Positions 1 through 8,175 of a DNA stretch of 64,000 bases are shown here, one piece after another (the first letter of the stretch is position 1; every line of letters starts with the position of its first letter). This DNA is from an uncultured Lachnospiraceae bacterium (GTDB taxonomy: Bacteria; Bacillota; Clostridia; Lachnospirales; Lachnospiraceae). The DNA lies in NCBI GenBank assembly GCA_910579615.1, contig CAJTUA010000001.1:62001-126000 (forward strand), in the 5' to 3' direction. The notes under the pieces are model-generated. The model was given only the letters and a program-made list of their open reading frames with translations. It made no database searches and was not told the origin of the DNA. Made by a program: the position numbers and the translations under genes.

Positions 1-1526
1 ATCTCATCAATCACCTGAATACCAAGCAGTTCCACCGGTGCCTTATCATCCGTCATAAGATAGCTGCCCGCCTCATACGGCATCAATTTTTCCGACTCCC
101 GCGCAAACAGGTCGCGCAGCGCCCTATCTTCCACCAACGCACGGCCTTGCTCAAATTTTTCCCTCATATCTGCGGTATTTCCCGCAAAAAGCTCCCGGTT
201 CGTCGTTCCCGGCACATCCACGGTATAGACATATGAGAAAACCTGTGCAATCGTGTCCGCAAGGTATTGGTTAATATTCCCCTCCCCGCTCGCTTTCATG
301 TTCATATTGACAACCATGATGCCGTCTTCTTTCAGATGCATGCGCACCAGGGTAAAAAATTCAAACGAGGACATCTGGAAGGGAATCGTGATATCCTGGT
401 AGGCATCCACCATAATCACATCATATTTTTCATCCACTGCGTTTAAAAATGCCCTGCCATCATAAGTGGCAACCGGCACATCCTCCGGAAGCCGGAAATA
501 TTCCCGCGCAAGCTCCGTTATTGCCCGGTCAATTTCCACGCCCTGGATTTTGATATCACCAAAGTATTTCCGGCATTGTGTCGCGTAGGTTCCGGTTCCC
601 ATCCCAAGTATCAAAAGATTGAAATCATCCTTTTGCGCAATGCCCGCCATTAGCGGTGCCGCCATCGCATAATCATAATACATCCCGGTCAGTCCGTCAT
701 CCTTGACAAGCACGGACTGCACACCAAACAACACATTGGTTGAGAGAATCACGCGGCGGTCATCCTCCTTCACCTGCAGATAATTGTAGATGGACTCGCC
801 CTCAAAAGTCAGGTCTTTCTCCCAGAACGCAAAGCTGTCCGAAGCTCCGAATATGCAGGCAATCACAAAAAGAAGCAGCACCACCGCGCAGCGCACCTTC
901 CCCGCCGCACAGCTTGCGAAATAAACGACGGCGAGAAAAATCAGAATTCCCGCAAAAATCAGGAATGTCACCGAAGTCCCGACCGTGGGGATGGTCACAA
1001 AGGTTGGCATAAAGGTACCGATAATGCTGCCGATGGTATTTGCCGCGCCAAGGGTACCAACCACCTTCCCGGAATCCTCCAGTTTATCCACCGTATATTT
1101 TGCAAGCGACGGTGTGACAGTTCCGAGCAGAAAAAGCGGGAACACAAAAATAATCATGCACGCTGCAAATGCCGCCCAAATCAGGAAATTTGAGTTTACC
1201 GTAAAGATGAGCAGGGCGGAAACCCCAAGGATTACATATTTTCCGAGCAACGGAATCAGTGCAATCCATGCCGCCGCAATCAGCACTCTTGCATAGAGCT
1301 TGTCAGGGTTTGGGTCCTTGTCGGCGCTCTTGCCGCCAAAAATATTGCCAAGCGCCATCGCAATCATAATCGTGCCAATCACAATTGTCCAGACAATCTG
1401 CGAGGAGGAAAAATAGGGCGCCAACAGCCTGCTCGCGCCCAGTTCCACAGCCATCACACTCATGCCTGCAAAAAATTCCGTAAAATACAAAAAGAGTTTA
1501 TTCCTTAAAATCGGCCGTTCCTTCAT
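1..1526 (-). CDS. Fused membrane / spermidine-synthase-like protein (3' end outside window)
   Basis: The N-terminal half is a run of hydrophobic segments (from FFAGMSVMAVELGASRLLAP onward). The C-terminal half is a Rossmann methyltransferase-like fold of the polyamine synthase superfamily, with GMGTGTYATQC near residue 310 followed by GVEID and MVDAYQD. This architecture matches the fused integral-membrane spermidine synthase-like family; the real substrate of these fusions is often not a polyamine, so aminopropyl transfer is only an inference. The start follows AAAGGAGGCGCA. At least 508 codons are present and the reading frame leaves the window before the stop. It lies 34 bp after the flavodiiron gene and is probably cotranscribed with it. 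Confidence 0.8.
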   Translation of the reverse strand, partial: MKERPILRNKLFLYFTEFFAGMSVMAVELGASRLLAPYFSSSQIVWTIVIGTIMIAMALGNIFGGKSADKDPNPDKLYARVLIAAAWIALIPLLGKYVILGVSALLIFTVNSNFLIWAAFAACMIIFVFPLFLLGTVTPSLAKYTVDKLEDSGKVVGTLGAANTIGSIIGTFMPTFVTIPTVGTSVTFLIFAGILIFLAVVYFASCAAGKVRCAVVLLLFVIACIFGASDSFAFWEKDLTFEGESIYNYLQVKEDDRRVILSTNVLFGVQSVLVKDDGLTGMYYDYAMAAPLMAGIAQKDDFNLLILGMGTGTYATQCRKYFGDIKIQGVEIDRAITELAREYFRLPEDVPVATYDGRAFLNAVDEKYDVIMVDAYQDITIPFQMSSFEFFTLVRMHLKEDGIMVVNMNMKASGEGNINQYLADTIAQVFSYVYTVDVPGTTNRELFAGNTADMREKFEQGRALVEDRALRDLFARESEKLMPYEAGSYLMTDDKAPVELLGIQVIDE

Positions 1527-1560
1527 TGCGCCTCCTTTTTCCTTTCCGTGTGACAAATCC

Positions 1561-2748
1561 TTATTTTTCCGGTCTTTCCGCCAGCATTTGCGCAAGCGCC
1601 TCGATATTTACCATGTCCGCCTTTTGCATTTTCCCTTTTACCGTGACGGTCTGACCGACAAATTCCATACCTGCAAGCTTTTCAAGTTCTGCTTTCATTT
1701 TTCCTGCTGCCATTGGTCCCCATGAACCATTTTCCATCAGTGCAACCTTTCGGTTCTGGAAATTTTTCGATGCCAGGCGGTAGAGAAGATTCTCCATACA
1801 AGGGAAGAGACCGCCGTCATAGGTCGCGCAGGCAAAGACGACCGTCCCATACCGGAACGCCTCGCAAACCGCATAGGACAAATCCGCGCCTGCAAGCGTC
1901 AGATGCTTTGCCGTCCCGCCCTTTTCGCGGATACATTCCGCAAGGTAAGCCGCCGCCGCATCGGTATTCCCATAGATGGAAGCAGAAAGCACCAAAACCC
2001 CCTCTTTGTCCGCACGGTAGCTGCTCCATGCATCGTATTTTTCCAGAAAATATGGGAGATTTTCCCTCAGGATTGATCCGTGCAGCGGGCAAATCATCCG
2101 GATATCAAGCCCCTGTGCTTTTTTCAGCAGCTGTTGTACCGGCTTGCCATATTTTCCGACAATATTCAGGAAATAACGCGCCGCGTCCTCCTGCCATGCC
2201 TCCTCCTGCCCTGCTGCCAGAAAAATATCGTCGATTTTTCCAAAATTGCCAAATGCGTCTGCTGAGAAGAGGATTTTTTCCTTCTCCTCATAGCTGACCA
2301 TAACTTCTGGCCAGTGCACCATCGGTGCCATGAAAAAACGAAGCGTATGTTCCCCGAGGGAAAGCGTATCGCCCTCTTTTACCACTAATTTTTTTTCTTC
2401 CAGATTAACATCAAAATAGCAGGCAAGGATATCAAAGGTTTTCTGGTTTGCCACAACAACCGTCTGTGGAAATTCCTTTAAAAAAGTACCGATGTTGGCG
2501 GCATGGTCCGGCTCCATATGCGATACAACCAAATAATCCGGTGTCTTTCCGGAAAGCGCCTCCTGCACGTTCGAAAGCCATTCTTTTGTGACCCGCTCAT
2601 CTGCCGTGTCAAGCACGGCTGTTTTCTCATCGATAATGACGTAGGAATTGTATGTAACACCGTTTGGTATGCTGTACTGGTTTTCGAAGAGATAACCGCC
2701 GTCGGTCTGCGCGCCGGTGTAATAAATGTTGTTTGTTATTTTTTTCAT
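1561..2748 (-). CDS. fprA: Flavodiiron protein (FprA family)
   Basis: This 395-residue cytoplasmic protein has a metallo-beta-lactamase-like diiron domain, with HMEPDH at residues 77-82, followed by a C-terminal flavodoxin domain starting with SASIYGNTDAAAA. Both blocks and the length are standard for FprA-type enzymes that reduce O2 or NO in anaerobes. The start MKKITNN is chosen because it follows AAGAGGT; the open frame continues upstream only through the repeat element. It is the last-but-one gene of the hrcA-to-prmA direction, separated from prmA by one copy of the dispersed structured element. Whether O2 or NO is the main substrate cannot be read from sequence. Confidence 0.9.
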   Translation of the reverse strand: MKKITNNIYYTGAQTDGGYLFENQYSIPNGVTYNSYVIIDEKTAVLDTADERVTKEWLSNVQEALSGKTPDYLVVSHMEPDHAANIGTFLKEFPQTVVVANQKTFDILACYFDVNLEEKKLVVKEGDTLSLGEHTLRFFMAPMVHWPEVMVSYEEKEKILFSADAFGNFGKIDDIFLAAGQEEAWQEDAARYFLNIVGKYGKPVQQLLKKAQGLDIRMICPLHGSILRENLPYFLEKYDAWSSYRADKEGVLVLSASIYGNTDAAAAYLAECIREKGGTAKHLTLAGADLSYAVCEAFRYGTVVFACATYDGGLFPCMENLLYRLASKNFQNRKVALMENGSWGPMAAGKMKAELEKLAGMEFVGQTVTVKGKMQKADMVNIEALAQMLAERPEK

Positions 2749-2770
2749 ACCATACCTCTTTCTTATTATG

Positions 2771-2876
2771 AGTTCCGCATGTGCCCTGCAAGACCCATCT
2801 CCCTTCGGATGTATTTTTTGTCCGCCTTGCTCCCAAAAAATCCCTCCGGGGTCTGTTCCGGGCACTTGCTGTTTTT
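2771..2876 (-). repeat. Dispersed structured element, copy 1 (prmA/fprA gap)
   Basis: The outer arms are GCATGTGCCC and GGGCACTTGC (one mismatch). An inner hairpin pairs ATTTTTTG-type and CAAAAAAT-type arms around a purine-rich loop. The conserved ends are AGTTCCGCAT and TGCTGTTTTTAA. A second AGTTCCGCATGTG lies directly beyond the far end and forms the last codons of prmA. The element ends about 20 bp before the flavodiiron start. Confidence 0.75.
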
Positions 2877-3885
2877 AAGTTCCGCATGTGTCCTGCTTTT
2901 TTACTTTTGCAACATAGGAAACCCAATCCTTCATTTTGGTTTCTTCCACGATTTCAAACCCATTTTCAAGCAGCGCCTGCCTTACTTCCTCCGCTTTCAT
3001 GTCAATAATGCCGGAGCTGATAAAGTACGCGCCATCCGCCATGTGTTTTTTCACGGTGGCGGACAATGGGATAATCACATCCGCTAAAATATTCGCTACA
3101 ACAACATTGTAGCATCCTTCCCCAATGCAATCCGCAAAGGTATCATCGCCAATCACATTTCCGGTCAAAAATTCCACGGTCCCAGGCACACGCTCTACGT
3201 TGTCCTGCGACTGATGCAAACACAGATGGTTGATGGCCGCATTCTCTTTTGCTGTCTCCACCGCATTTGCATCAATGTCCGTGCCAACGGCGCATCCCGC
3301 GCCCAGTTTTAATCCAATTACCGAAAGAATCCCGCTGCCGCAGCCAACGTCTAAGAGTATGTCACCTGTCTTTAAATATTTTTTCATATTGCCAATGCAA
3401 AGCTTCGTTGTTTCGTGCGCTCCGGTGCCAAACGCGGTTCCCGGGTCAAGCTCCACAACCATATCACCCTCGCGCACCTGCTCAAGCTTCTCCCATGTCG
3501 GCTTAATAACAATGGAATCATCCACGCGGAACGGCTTGAAAAATTCCTTCCAATTATTCATCCAGTCCTTGTCTTCCGTCTCGCCAAAGGAAATACGCCC
3601 CGTTCCCACCTCCGTGAACGCGCGGATATCTTCCATTCCTGCGCTGATACGTGCCGCGATATCCTCCACATCCTGCTCCATTTCCAGATAACAATGAATC
3701 CGCGCCGTGCCGTCATCTTCGGGCAATTCCGGCAGGATGTCAATAAACATTCTTTCTTTATCTTCCTCGGAAAGCGGTACATTGTCCTCAATTTCAATGC
3801 CCTCAATCCCAAGCTCCGAAAGCAAATCGCTGATAAAATCCACCGCCTGCGTCGTTGTCTCGATGGTAAGTTTTTTCCATTTCAT
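2875..3885 (-). CDS. prmA: Ribosomal protein L11 methyltransferase PrmA
   Basis: This cytoplasmic SAM-dependent enzyme trimethylates ribosomal protein L11. The SAM motif DVGCGSGILSVIGLKLGA lies near residue 180 and the VVANILADVI block near residue 260. At 336 residues it is slightly long for the family. The start follows GGAGAATAACCGC. Its position after dnaJ is a common Firmicutes arrangement. The last residues (QDTCGT and the TAA stop) are encoded by an outer-arm copy of the dispersed element, so the natural C-terminus has been replaced or extended by the repeat. Confidence 0.95.
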   Translation of the reverse strand: MKWKKLTIETTTQAVDFISDLLSELGIEGIEIEDNVPLSEEDKERMFIDILPELPEDDGTARIHCYLEMEQDVEDIAARISAGMEDIRAFTEVGTGRISFGETEDKDWMNNWKEFFKPFRVDDSIVIKPTWEKLEQVREGDMVVELDPGTAFGTGAHETTKLCIGNMKKYLKTGDILLDVGCGSGILSVIGLKLGAGCAVGTDIDANAVETAKENAAINHLCLHQSQDNVERVPGTVEFLTGNVIGDDTFADCIGEGCYNVVVANILADVIIPLSATVKKHMADGAYFISSGIIDMKAEEVRQALLENGFEIVEETKMKDWVSYVAKVKKQDTCGT

Positions 3886-3905
3886 GCGGTTATTCTCCTA
3901 TTTAA

Positions 3906-4010
3906 AGTTCCGCATGTTCCCTCCCCAACCCCATACACGGCAGTTGGGTTTTTCTTTGCTTCTCTCCGAAAAATCCAACTGGGAGGGGTATTCCGGGAAC
4001 ATGCTGTTTT
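3906..4010 (-). repeat. Dispersed structured element, copy 2 (dnaJ/prmA gap)
   Basis: The outer arms GCATGTTCCC (3912-3921) and GGGAACATGC (3995-4004) are perfectly complementary over 10 bp. The inner arms at 3941-3954 and 3968-3981 pair over 14 positions with one mismatch, around a TTTGCTTCTCTCC loop. The element fills the gap between the dnaJ stop and the prmA ribosome-binding site. Confidence 0.8.
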
Positions 4011-4014
4011 AGGC

Positions 4015-5154
4015 TTATTTTTTGAAGAAGGATTTTTTCTTTTCTTTCGGCGCTTCTTCGTCCTTCTCGCTCTTGCCCTTAAACGAATCGTCAAGCTTCT
4101 TAATCAGTTCCCTCTGCTCGTTTGTCAGTTTCTGAGGCACCTGTACAATCAGGTTGACATAGTGGTCGCCGCGCACCTGTTTGTTGCGCAGGCTCGGCAC
4201 GCCCTTGCCGCGCAGGCGTACTTTTGTGTCGGTCTGCGTTCCTGGTTTTACCTCGTAAAGCACATCGCCGTCCACCGTTGAAATACGCACATCGCCGCCG
4301 AGTGCTGCGGTTGTGAACGGAAGCGGCGCGGAGGAATAAATATCAAAGCCCTCCCGCTGGAAAATCGGGTGGGACGTTACGGTTATCTCCACAAGCAAAT
4401 CGCCGCGCTCGCCGCCATTGATGCCTGGTTCGCCCTTGTCACGGATGCGGATGCTCTGTCCATCATCGATGCCCGCCGGGATGGAGACCTGGATTTTTTT
4501 CTTCTTGGTAATATAGCCGGAACCGTAGCAGTCCGGACATTTGTCGCGGATAATTTTTCCGGAGCCGTTACAATCCGGGCACGGACGCACCTGGCGCACC
4601 ATGCCGAAAAGCGATTGCTGCGTTGCGGTCACCTGTCCGGAACCATTACATTTCTTACAGGTCTCCGCAGATGTACCCGGCTTTGCCCCCGTGCCGTGGC
4701 ATTTCTCGCAGGGATCTTTCAGATTTAATTCCAATTCCTTCTCCGTGCCAAACACTGCCTCCTCAAATGTAATACGGATGCCGGTGCGAAGATTTGCCCC
4801 CTTCATCGGACCGTTGTTCGCACGTTGGCGGCTTCTCCCGCCGCCGAACAAATCGCCGAAAATATCGCCGAAAATATCGCCCATATTACCCATATCAAAA
4901 TCAAAACCGCCTCCGCCGCCCTGTTCGAACGCGGCGTGGCCAAACTGGTCATACTGGCGTTTTTTATCTGCGTCGCTTAAGATGGCATATGCCTCCGAGG
5001 CTTCCTTAAATTTTGCCTCCGCCTCCTTATCGCCCGGATTCGTATCCGGATGGTATTTTTTCGCTAACTGACGGTAAGCTTTTTTAATCTCGTCATCCGA
5101 AGCGCCTTTGCTTACGCCGAGCACTTCATAATAATCTCTCTTGCTTTCTGCCAT
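4015..5154 (-). CDS. dnaJ: Chaperone DnaJ
   Basis: DnaJ is the Hsp40 co-chaperone that stimulates DnaK ATPase. The J domain carries HPD at residues 35-37. A Gly/Phe-rich linker follows, then four zinc motifs (CEKCHGTG, CKKCNGSG, CPDCNGSG, CPDCYGSG) and the C-terminal substrate domains. The total is 379 residues, normal for type I DnaJ. The start MAESKRDYYEVLG follows GGAGAGGATTGT. The C-terminus ends in a lysine-rich PKEKKKSFFKK tail that is not part of the standard family and reappears inside GrpE of the same operon. The gene is separated from dnaK by a hairpin and a copy of the dispersed element. Confidence 0.97.
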   Translation of the reverse strand: MAESKRDYYEVLGVSKGASDDEIKKAYRQLAKKYHPDTNPGDKEAEAKFKEASEAYAILSDADKKRQYDQFGHAAFEQGGGGGFDFDMGNMGDIFGDIFGDLFGGGRSRQRANNGPMKGANLRTGIRITFEEAVFGTEKELELNLKDPCEKCHGTGAKPGTSAETCKKCNGSGQVTATQQSLFGMVRQVRPCPDCNGSGKIIRDKCPDCYGSGYITKKKKIQVSIPAGIDDGQSIRIRDKGEPGINGGERGDLLVEITVTSHPIFQREGFDIYSSAPLPFTTAALGGDVRISTVDGDVLYEVKPGTQTDTKVRLRGKGVPSLRNKQVRGDHYVNLIVQVPQKLTNEQRELIKKLDDSFKGKSEKDEEAPKEKKKSFFKK

Positions 5155-5174
5155 ACAATCCTCTCCCTTATTTA

Positions 5175-5272
5175 AGTTCTGCATGAGTTCCCTTTAAAAA
5201 CACCAAAGAATCCGCCTTTTGGCAAAGTTTCCCCGCCAAATCCCACGGGGCTGTGTAGGGGAACATGCTGAT
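5175..5272 (-). repeat. Dispersed structured element, copy 3 (dnaK/dnaJ gap)
   Basis: The outer arms GCATGAGTTCCC (5181-5192) and GGGGAACATGC (5258-5268) pair apart from a small bulge. The interior is more diverged than in other copies but still holds two complementary blocks (ACCAAAGAATCCGCC against GGCAAAGTTT-type sequence). The left end reads AGTTCTGCAT, one change from the usual AGTTCCGCAT. Confidence 0.65.
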
Positions 5273-5277
5273 ATCAT

Positions 5278-5313
5278 GAAAACCCGGATGTGAAATTTCT
5301 CCCACACCCGGGT
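5278..5313 (-). terminator. Stem-loop after dnaK (attenuator-like)
   Basis: On the minus strand, ACCCGGGTGTG (5303-5313) pairs with CACATCCGGGT (5282-5292) and is followed by TTTTC. It sits between the dnaK stop and the element before dnaJ. The short T-run suggests partial termination or 3'-end protection that would lower dnaJ relative to dnaK. Confidence 0.55.
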
Positions 5314-5323
5314 ACCTTTTATT

Positions 5324-7201
5324 TTAAACTTCGCGGTAATCCCCGTCCACAACATCATCTGCCGGACCGGCTCCCTGTGCGCCGTTAAAGCCTGCGCCGC
5401 CCATGTCAGGACCTGCGTCCTGCGCTCCTGTGGCGCCCTGTGTCTGTTCATACATCTTCTGGAACAATGCCTGTGCGGAGGACATCAGCTTCTCCTTCGC
5501 TGCCCTGATATCTTCCACCTCACCGTCGGACATTACCTCCGGATTGGTCTTTTCAATCAGTTCCTTTAAATGTGCCAGGTTTGCTTCCACCTCTGATTTG
5601 TCGGAATCCGCAAGTTTGTCACCAACCTCAGCAAGCGCCTTCTCGGTCTGGAATACCATCGAATCCGCATCGTTGCGAACCTCAACCGCTTCCTTGCGTT
5701 TCTTATCCTGCGCCTCGTACTCTGCTGCTTCCTTGACCGCCTTCTCGATATCTGCATCCGAAAGGTTTGAACCTGCAGTAATCGTGATATGCTGCTCCCT
5801 GCCGGTGCCCAAATCCTTCGCGGATACATTTACAATTCCGTTCGCATCAATATCAAACGTAACCTCAATCTGCGGCACACCTCTTCTTGCCGGCGGGATA
5901 CCGTCTAAGCGGAATTGGCCAAGGCTCTTGTTATCCCGTGCGAACTGGCGCTCGCCCTGTACAACATTGATGTCCACTGCTTCCTGGTTATCCGCAGCGG
6001 TCGAGAATACCTGGCTCTTCCTCGTCGGAATCGTTGTGTTCCTCTCGATTAAGCGGGTTGCAACACCACCCATTGTCTCGATGGAAAGGGAGAGCGGCGT
6101 TACGTCAAGCAGCAGGATGTCACCTGCGCCCGCGTCACCTGCAAGCTTGCCGCCCTGGATGGAAGCACCGATTGCCACACACTCATCCGGATTTAAAGTC
6201 TTAGACGGCTCATGTCCGGTCAGCTGCTTTACCTTGTCCTGTACTGCCGGGATTCTGGTGGAGCCGCCGACTAAGAGAACCTTTTTGAGTTCGGATGCGG
6301 AAAGCCCCGCGTCACGCAGCGCGTTCTGTACCGGGCCTGCGGTGCGCTCTACTAACTCATGGGTGAGCTCATCGAATTTCGCCCTTGTCAAATTCATATC
6401 AAAATGCTTCGGGCCTTCCGCCGTCGCCGTGATGAACGGGAGGTTTACATTTGTCGTTGTCGCCGAAGAAAGCTCTTTCTTTGCTTTCTCTGCCGCTTCC
6501 TTTAATCTCTGGAGCGCCATTTTGTCGGTCGAAAGGTCAACACCCTCTGCCTTTCTAAACTCTTCAATAAAATATCTTGTGAGCTTGTCGTCAAAATCAT
6601 CGCCGCCGAGACGGTTGTCGCCCGCGGTCGCAAGAACCTCAATGACACCGTCACCGATTTCAATAATGGAAACATCGAACGTACCGCCGCCAAGGTCGTA
6701 TACCATAATCTTCTGCTCGCGCTCATTGTCAAGACCGTAAGCAAGCGCTGCCGCCGTCGGCTCGTTGATGATGCGCTTTACATCAAGCCCTGCAATCTTA
6801 CCTGCATCCTTTGTTGCCTGCCTCTGCGCGTCGTTGAAGTACGCCGGAACGGTGATGACCGCCTCCGTTACCTTCTCCCCAAGATATCCTTCTGCATCCG
6901 CCTTAAGCTTTTGCAGAATCATTGCGGAAATCTCCTGCGGTGAGAATTTCTTGTCGTCGATGGCCACGCGGAAATCCGTACCCATATGCCTCTTAATGGA
7001 AGAGATGGTCTTGTCAGAGTTTGTCACTGCCTGGCGCTTTGCGGAATCGCCGACAATTCTCTCTCCGGTCTTTGTAAATGCAACAACGGACGGTGTTGTC
7101 CTCGCCCCTTCTGTGTTCGCGATAACAACAGGCTTTCCACCCTCCATAACCGCTACACACGAATTCGTAGTACCTAAGTCAATACCGATAATCTTGCCCA
7201 T
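5324..7201 (-). CDS. dnaK: Chaperone DnaK (Hsp70)
   Basis: This ATP-dependent Hsp70 chaperone has 625 residues. The nucleotide-binding domain starts with GIDLGTTNS (residues 6-14) and contains IINEPTAAALAYGLD and the VYDLGGGTFDVSI phosphate loop. The substrate-binding domain and lid follow, ending in a Gly-rich tail and DGDYREV. The start MGKIIGID follows GGAGGAATAAAATC; longer reading frames upstream run through the repeat element and are not coding. It is the third gene of the CIRCE-controlled operon. Confidence 0.98.
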   Translation of the reverse strand: MGKIIGIDLGTTNSCVAVMEGGKPVVIANTEGARTTPSVVAFTKTGERIVGDSAKRQAVTNSDKTISSIKRHMGTDFRVAIDDKKFSPQEISAMILQKLKADAEGYLGEKVTEAVITVPAYFNDAQRQATKDAGKIAGLDVKRIINEPTAAALAYGLDNEREQKIMVYDLGGGTFDVSIIEIGDGVIEVLATAGDNRLGGDDFDDKLTRYFIEEFRKAEGVDLSTDKMALQRLKEAAEKAKKELSSATTTNVNLPFITATAEGPKHFDMNLTRAKFDELTHELVERTAGPVQNALRDAGLSASELKKVLLVGGSTRIPAVQDKVKQLTGHEPSKTLNPDECVAIGASIQGGKLAGDAGAGDILLLDVTPLSLSIETMGGVATRLIERNTTIPTRKSQVFSTAADNQEAVDINVVQGERQFARDNKSLGQFRLDGIPPARRGVPQIEVTFDIDANGIVNVSAKDLGTGREQHITITAGSNLSDADIEKAVKEAAEYEAQDKKRKEAVEVRNDADSMVFQTEKALAEVGDKLADSDKSEVEANLAHLKELIEKTNPEVMSDGEVEDIRAAKEKLMSSAQALFQKMYEQTQGATGAQDAGPDMGGAGFNGAQGAGPADDVVDGDYREV

Positions 7202-7222
7202 GATTTTATTCCTCCTATTTAA

Positions 7223-7330
7223 AGTTCCGCATATGCCCTTCCCATTCCCAATGCACAGCAGTGTAATTTCTCTTCGCCTTGCTCCGATAAATTCCACTGC
7301 GGGACTGTACAGGGCATATGCTGATTTTTT
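7223..7330 (-). repeat. Dispersed structured element, copy 4 (grpE/dnaK gap)
   Basis: The outer arms GCATATGCCCT (7229-7239) and AGGGCATATGC (7311-7321) are perfectly complementary over 11 bp, and their sequence differs from copy 2. The inner arms (GCAGTG...AATTTC and AAATTCCACTGC) pair around a CTTCGCCTTGCTCCG loop. The element lies just upstream of the dnaK ribosome-binding site. Confidence 0.8.
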
Positions 7331-7377
7331 ATTTCATACTTCTAAATATAATTATACGCAAAAATGAATCCTCTGCG

Positions 7378-8064
7378 CTAATTTACAACCTTTACCATAC
7401 TATGTCTTACGACAGAATCACGGTACATATAGCCTTTCTGGAACTCCTCCGCCACGATGTTTTCCCCAAAGTTCTCGTCCTCGGCATGCATCACCGCATT
7501 GTGGAAATTCGGGTCAAATTCATTTCCGACCGCCTCAATCGGCTTTACCCCGGCATCTTCTAATGCTTTCATCAGCTGCTTATAAACAAGCTCAATGCCC
7601 TGCACGAACGCGCTGCTTTTCTCCGCCTCCGGCACCGTCGCAAGCCCACGCTCGAAATTGTCCACAACCGGGAGAATCTTTTCGACAATGTCCTTTGCGC
7701 CGATTTCAAACATCTGCGCCTTTTCTTTCTCGGTGCGCTTCCGGAAGTTGTCAAACTCTGCCATCGAGCGAATCAATCGGTCGTTCAGCTCCTCAATTTT
7801 CTCATCTTTCTTATCCCTCTTCTCTTTTTTCTTAAAGAAGGATTTCTTCTCCTTTGGCTCCGTACCTTCTCCCGCCTCTGTTTCATCTTCCGCCTCGTCC
7901 TCTGCGCCCTGCGCTTCCCCGGAATCCTGCTGCAGCGTTTCCGGTATTTCTTCGTCCGGCATATCTGCCGCTGTATCCTGCATTTCCTCTGCGTCCTTTT
8001 CCGGCTCCTGTTCTGGTGCGGCGCCTGCCGCACACTCCTTTTCTTCTATATTATTATTGTCCAC
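7378..8064 (-). CDS. grpE: Nucleotide exchange factor GrpE
   Basis: GrpE releases ADP from DnaK. The protein has 228 residues with a GTG start. The first 85 or so residues are a highly acidic, Glu/Asp-rich extension ending in PKEKKSFFKKKEKRDKKDEK. The dimerising coiled coil (LNDRLIRSMAEFDNFRKRTEKE) and the conserved C-terminal beta domain (GVKPIEAVGNEFDPNFHNAV) follow. The KEKKSFFKK block also occurs at the DnaJ C-terminus. The ribosome-binding site is weak (GAAAGGCG, about 10 bp upstream of GTG), so the start has some uncertainty. Confidence 0.95.
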   Translation of the reverse strand: MDNNNIEEKECAAGAAPEQEPEKDAEEMQDTAADMPDEEIPETLQQDSGEAQGAEDEAEDETEAGEGTEPKEKKSFFKKKEKRDKKDEKIEELNDRLIRSMAEFDNFRKRTEKEKAQMFEIGAKDIVEKILPVVDNFERGLATVPEAEKSSAFVQGIELVYKQLMKALEDAGVKPIEAVGNEFDPNFHNAVMHAEDENFGENIVAEEFQKGYMYRDSVVRHSMVKVVN

Positions 8065-8087
8065 TTTATCATCGCCTTTCTATATTA

Positions 8088-8163
8088 AGTTCCGCATCTT
8101 CGCTTCGCTCCGACAAATTCCTCCGGGCGCTGCCCGGGCATATGCTGCCTTAAGTTCCGCATC
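8088..8163 (-). repeat. Dispersed structured element, copy 5, truncated (hrcA/grpE gap)
   Basis: One outer arm (GGGCATATGC) and the loop block CTTCGCTTCGCTCCGACAAATTCC are present, but one inner arm is missing. The motif AGTTCCGCATCT occurs at both ends (8088 and 8153). The outer arm can therefore pair only with the copy on the hrcA side. Confidence 0.6.
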
Positions 8164-8175
8164 TGCCCTCCCAGC

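Noticed and set aside
740..1296. Plus-strand open frames opposite the membrane/spermidine-synthase gene
   Set aside because: They are antisense to a gene with clear domain signatures, lack ribosome-binding sites and have no recognisable domain.
5403..6740. Long 445-codon plus-strand frame inside dnaK
   Set aside because: It is a codon-bias shadow of dnaK; the sequence is Ser/Ala/Pro-rich with no domain.
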